From positions 1-7,851 of the forward strand of contig JAMCQQ010000473.1 of assembly GCA_023379515.1 (NCBI GenBank): a DNA stretch of 7,851 nucleotides, written 5' to 3'. The position numbers were made by a program, and so were the translations under genes. This document shows, one piece after another, positions 7,293-7,851 of this stretch. Under the pieces are notes generated by a model. It had not been told where the DNA came from and did not search any database. It was given only the letters and a program-made list of their open reading frames with translations. Position 1 is the first letter of the stretch. Each line of letters begins with the position of its first letter. This DNA is from Actinomycetota bacterium (GTDB lineage Bacteria; Actinomycetota; Humimicrobiia; Humimicrobiales; Humimicrobiaceae).

Positions 7293-7851
7293 ATGAACAA
7301 GTATACACCAAAACAAAGAATGCTTAATGCATATAAAGGAGTCTATTCTGACTATTATCCAGTTGCCCCGGAGTTCTGGTTTTTCTATCCTGCAAAAGTT
7401 CTGGGGATATCGATGATGGAATTCCAGAGGAATGTCCCGCATTGGAGAGGCATGCTTGAAACCTTCAGGAAATTCAGTGCTGATGGGTGGGGGATTGCAG
7501 GTGCGGACGAACATAACCCGCATGTGAAAATACAGTCTGAGTTTAGTAAGATAACGAATGAGAAATACAGGGACACACAAAAAGTCATTTGTAATGGAAA
7601 GGTATTGGACAGAAGCTTTATTTTCCATACTAAAAATCCTTCCTGGGTAGAGAGCTTTGCGGTGAAAAATGAATCTGACTTAAAGGTATACACGGATACT
7701 TTTTTATCGGAAGACATAAACTACGATTTCAGCAAGGCAATGGAAGCCCACAAGGCGGTAGGAGAAGATTTTTTACTGGAGTTTGACCTTGGGCTTCCGT
7801 TTTTTGATTTCTTTGAAGGGGCGATGGGATTTGAAAATGCGATAATGCTCT
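7293..7851 (+). CDS. UROD-fold family protein, N-terminal part (3' truncated by window end)
   Basis: An open frame starts at ATG 7293 and runs through the last base, giving 186 complete residues. The N-terminus (MNKYTPKQRMLNAYKGVYSD, then YYPVAPEFWFFYPAKVLG) fits the start of UROD-family proteins found in clostridial carbohydrate loci. In these, a 'KQRMLnAyrG...D..PVAPEFW' stretch leads into the barrel, and GADEHNP and LEFDLGLPFFDFFEGAMGFENA follow. The conserved C-terminal motifs that would confirm the family are beyond the window. The ribosome binding site is weak (AGAG at 7283-7286), which suggests translation coupled to the gene ending 36 bases upstream. It differs clearly from the other two family members here, so it is not a recent duplicate. 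Confidence is high that it is coding and good for the family. Confidence 0.8.
   Translation, partial: MNKYTPKQRMLNAYKGVYSDYYPVAPEFWFFYPAKVLGISMMEFQRNVPHWRGMLETFRKFSADGWGIAGADEHNPHVKIQSEFSKITNEKYRDTQKVICNGKVLDRSFIFHTKNPSWVESFAVKNESDLKVYTDTFLSEDINYDFSKAMEAHKAVGEDFLLEFDLGLPFFDFFEGAMGFENAIML

Noticed and set aside
7239..7717. Minus-strand open frames of 110-129 codons near the end of the window
   Set aside because: They lie opposite the end of the second UROD-fold gene and the start of the third, and their translations look like antisense shadows without recognisable domains.

Overview
The window is AT-rich with tightly packed genes on one strand, strong AGGAGG-type ribosome binding sites and some GTG starts. 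This suggests a low-GC Gram-positive bacterium, most likely a clostridial saccharide degrader; the species cannot be told from this window. All supported genes are on the + strand, and no tRNA, rRNA, insertion sequence or CRISPR array is visible.

Layout. The window opens inside the 3' end of a sugar-binding lipoprotein-type gene (1-279). A compact GC-rich hairpin follows (300-325), then two CUT1-type sugar ABC permease genes (353-1249 and 1275-2114). Next come a short uroporphyrinogen-decarboxylase-fold (UROD-fold) gene (2153-3121), a full-length GH38 alpha-mannosidase of the MngB (mannosylglycerate hydrolase-like) type (3232-5940), a longer UROD-fold gene (6063-7256), and a third UROD-fold gene cut by the window end (7293-7851). 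The spacer at 5941-6062 holds a short decayed piece of a Gfo/Idh/MocA-family oxidoreductase (5957-6028), which overlaps a perfect TATAAT box.

How it may work together. The ABC importer would bring in an oligosaccharide or glycoside without phosphorylating it. The transporter's ATPase is not in the window and is probably supplied from elsewhere. The GH38 enzyme has no signal peptide, so it would remove alpha-mannosyl units in the cytoplasm. The three UROD-fold proteins lack the porphyrin-binding signature of HemE and are very different from each other. Their fold is shared with corrinoid-dependent methyltransferases (MtaA, MtbA, CmuA), so one inference is that they handle a methylated or otherwise modified part of the imported glycan. 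Their chemistry is not known from this sequence. The most unusual features are the three UROD-fold genes around a mannosidase and the dehydrogenase remnant between two of them.
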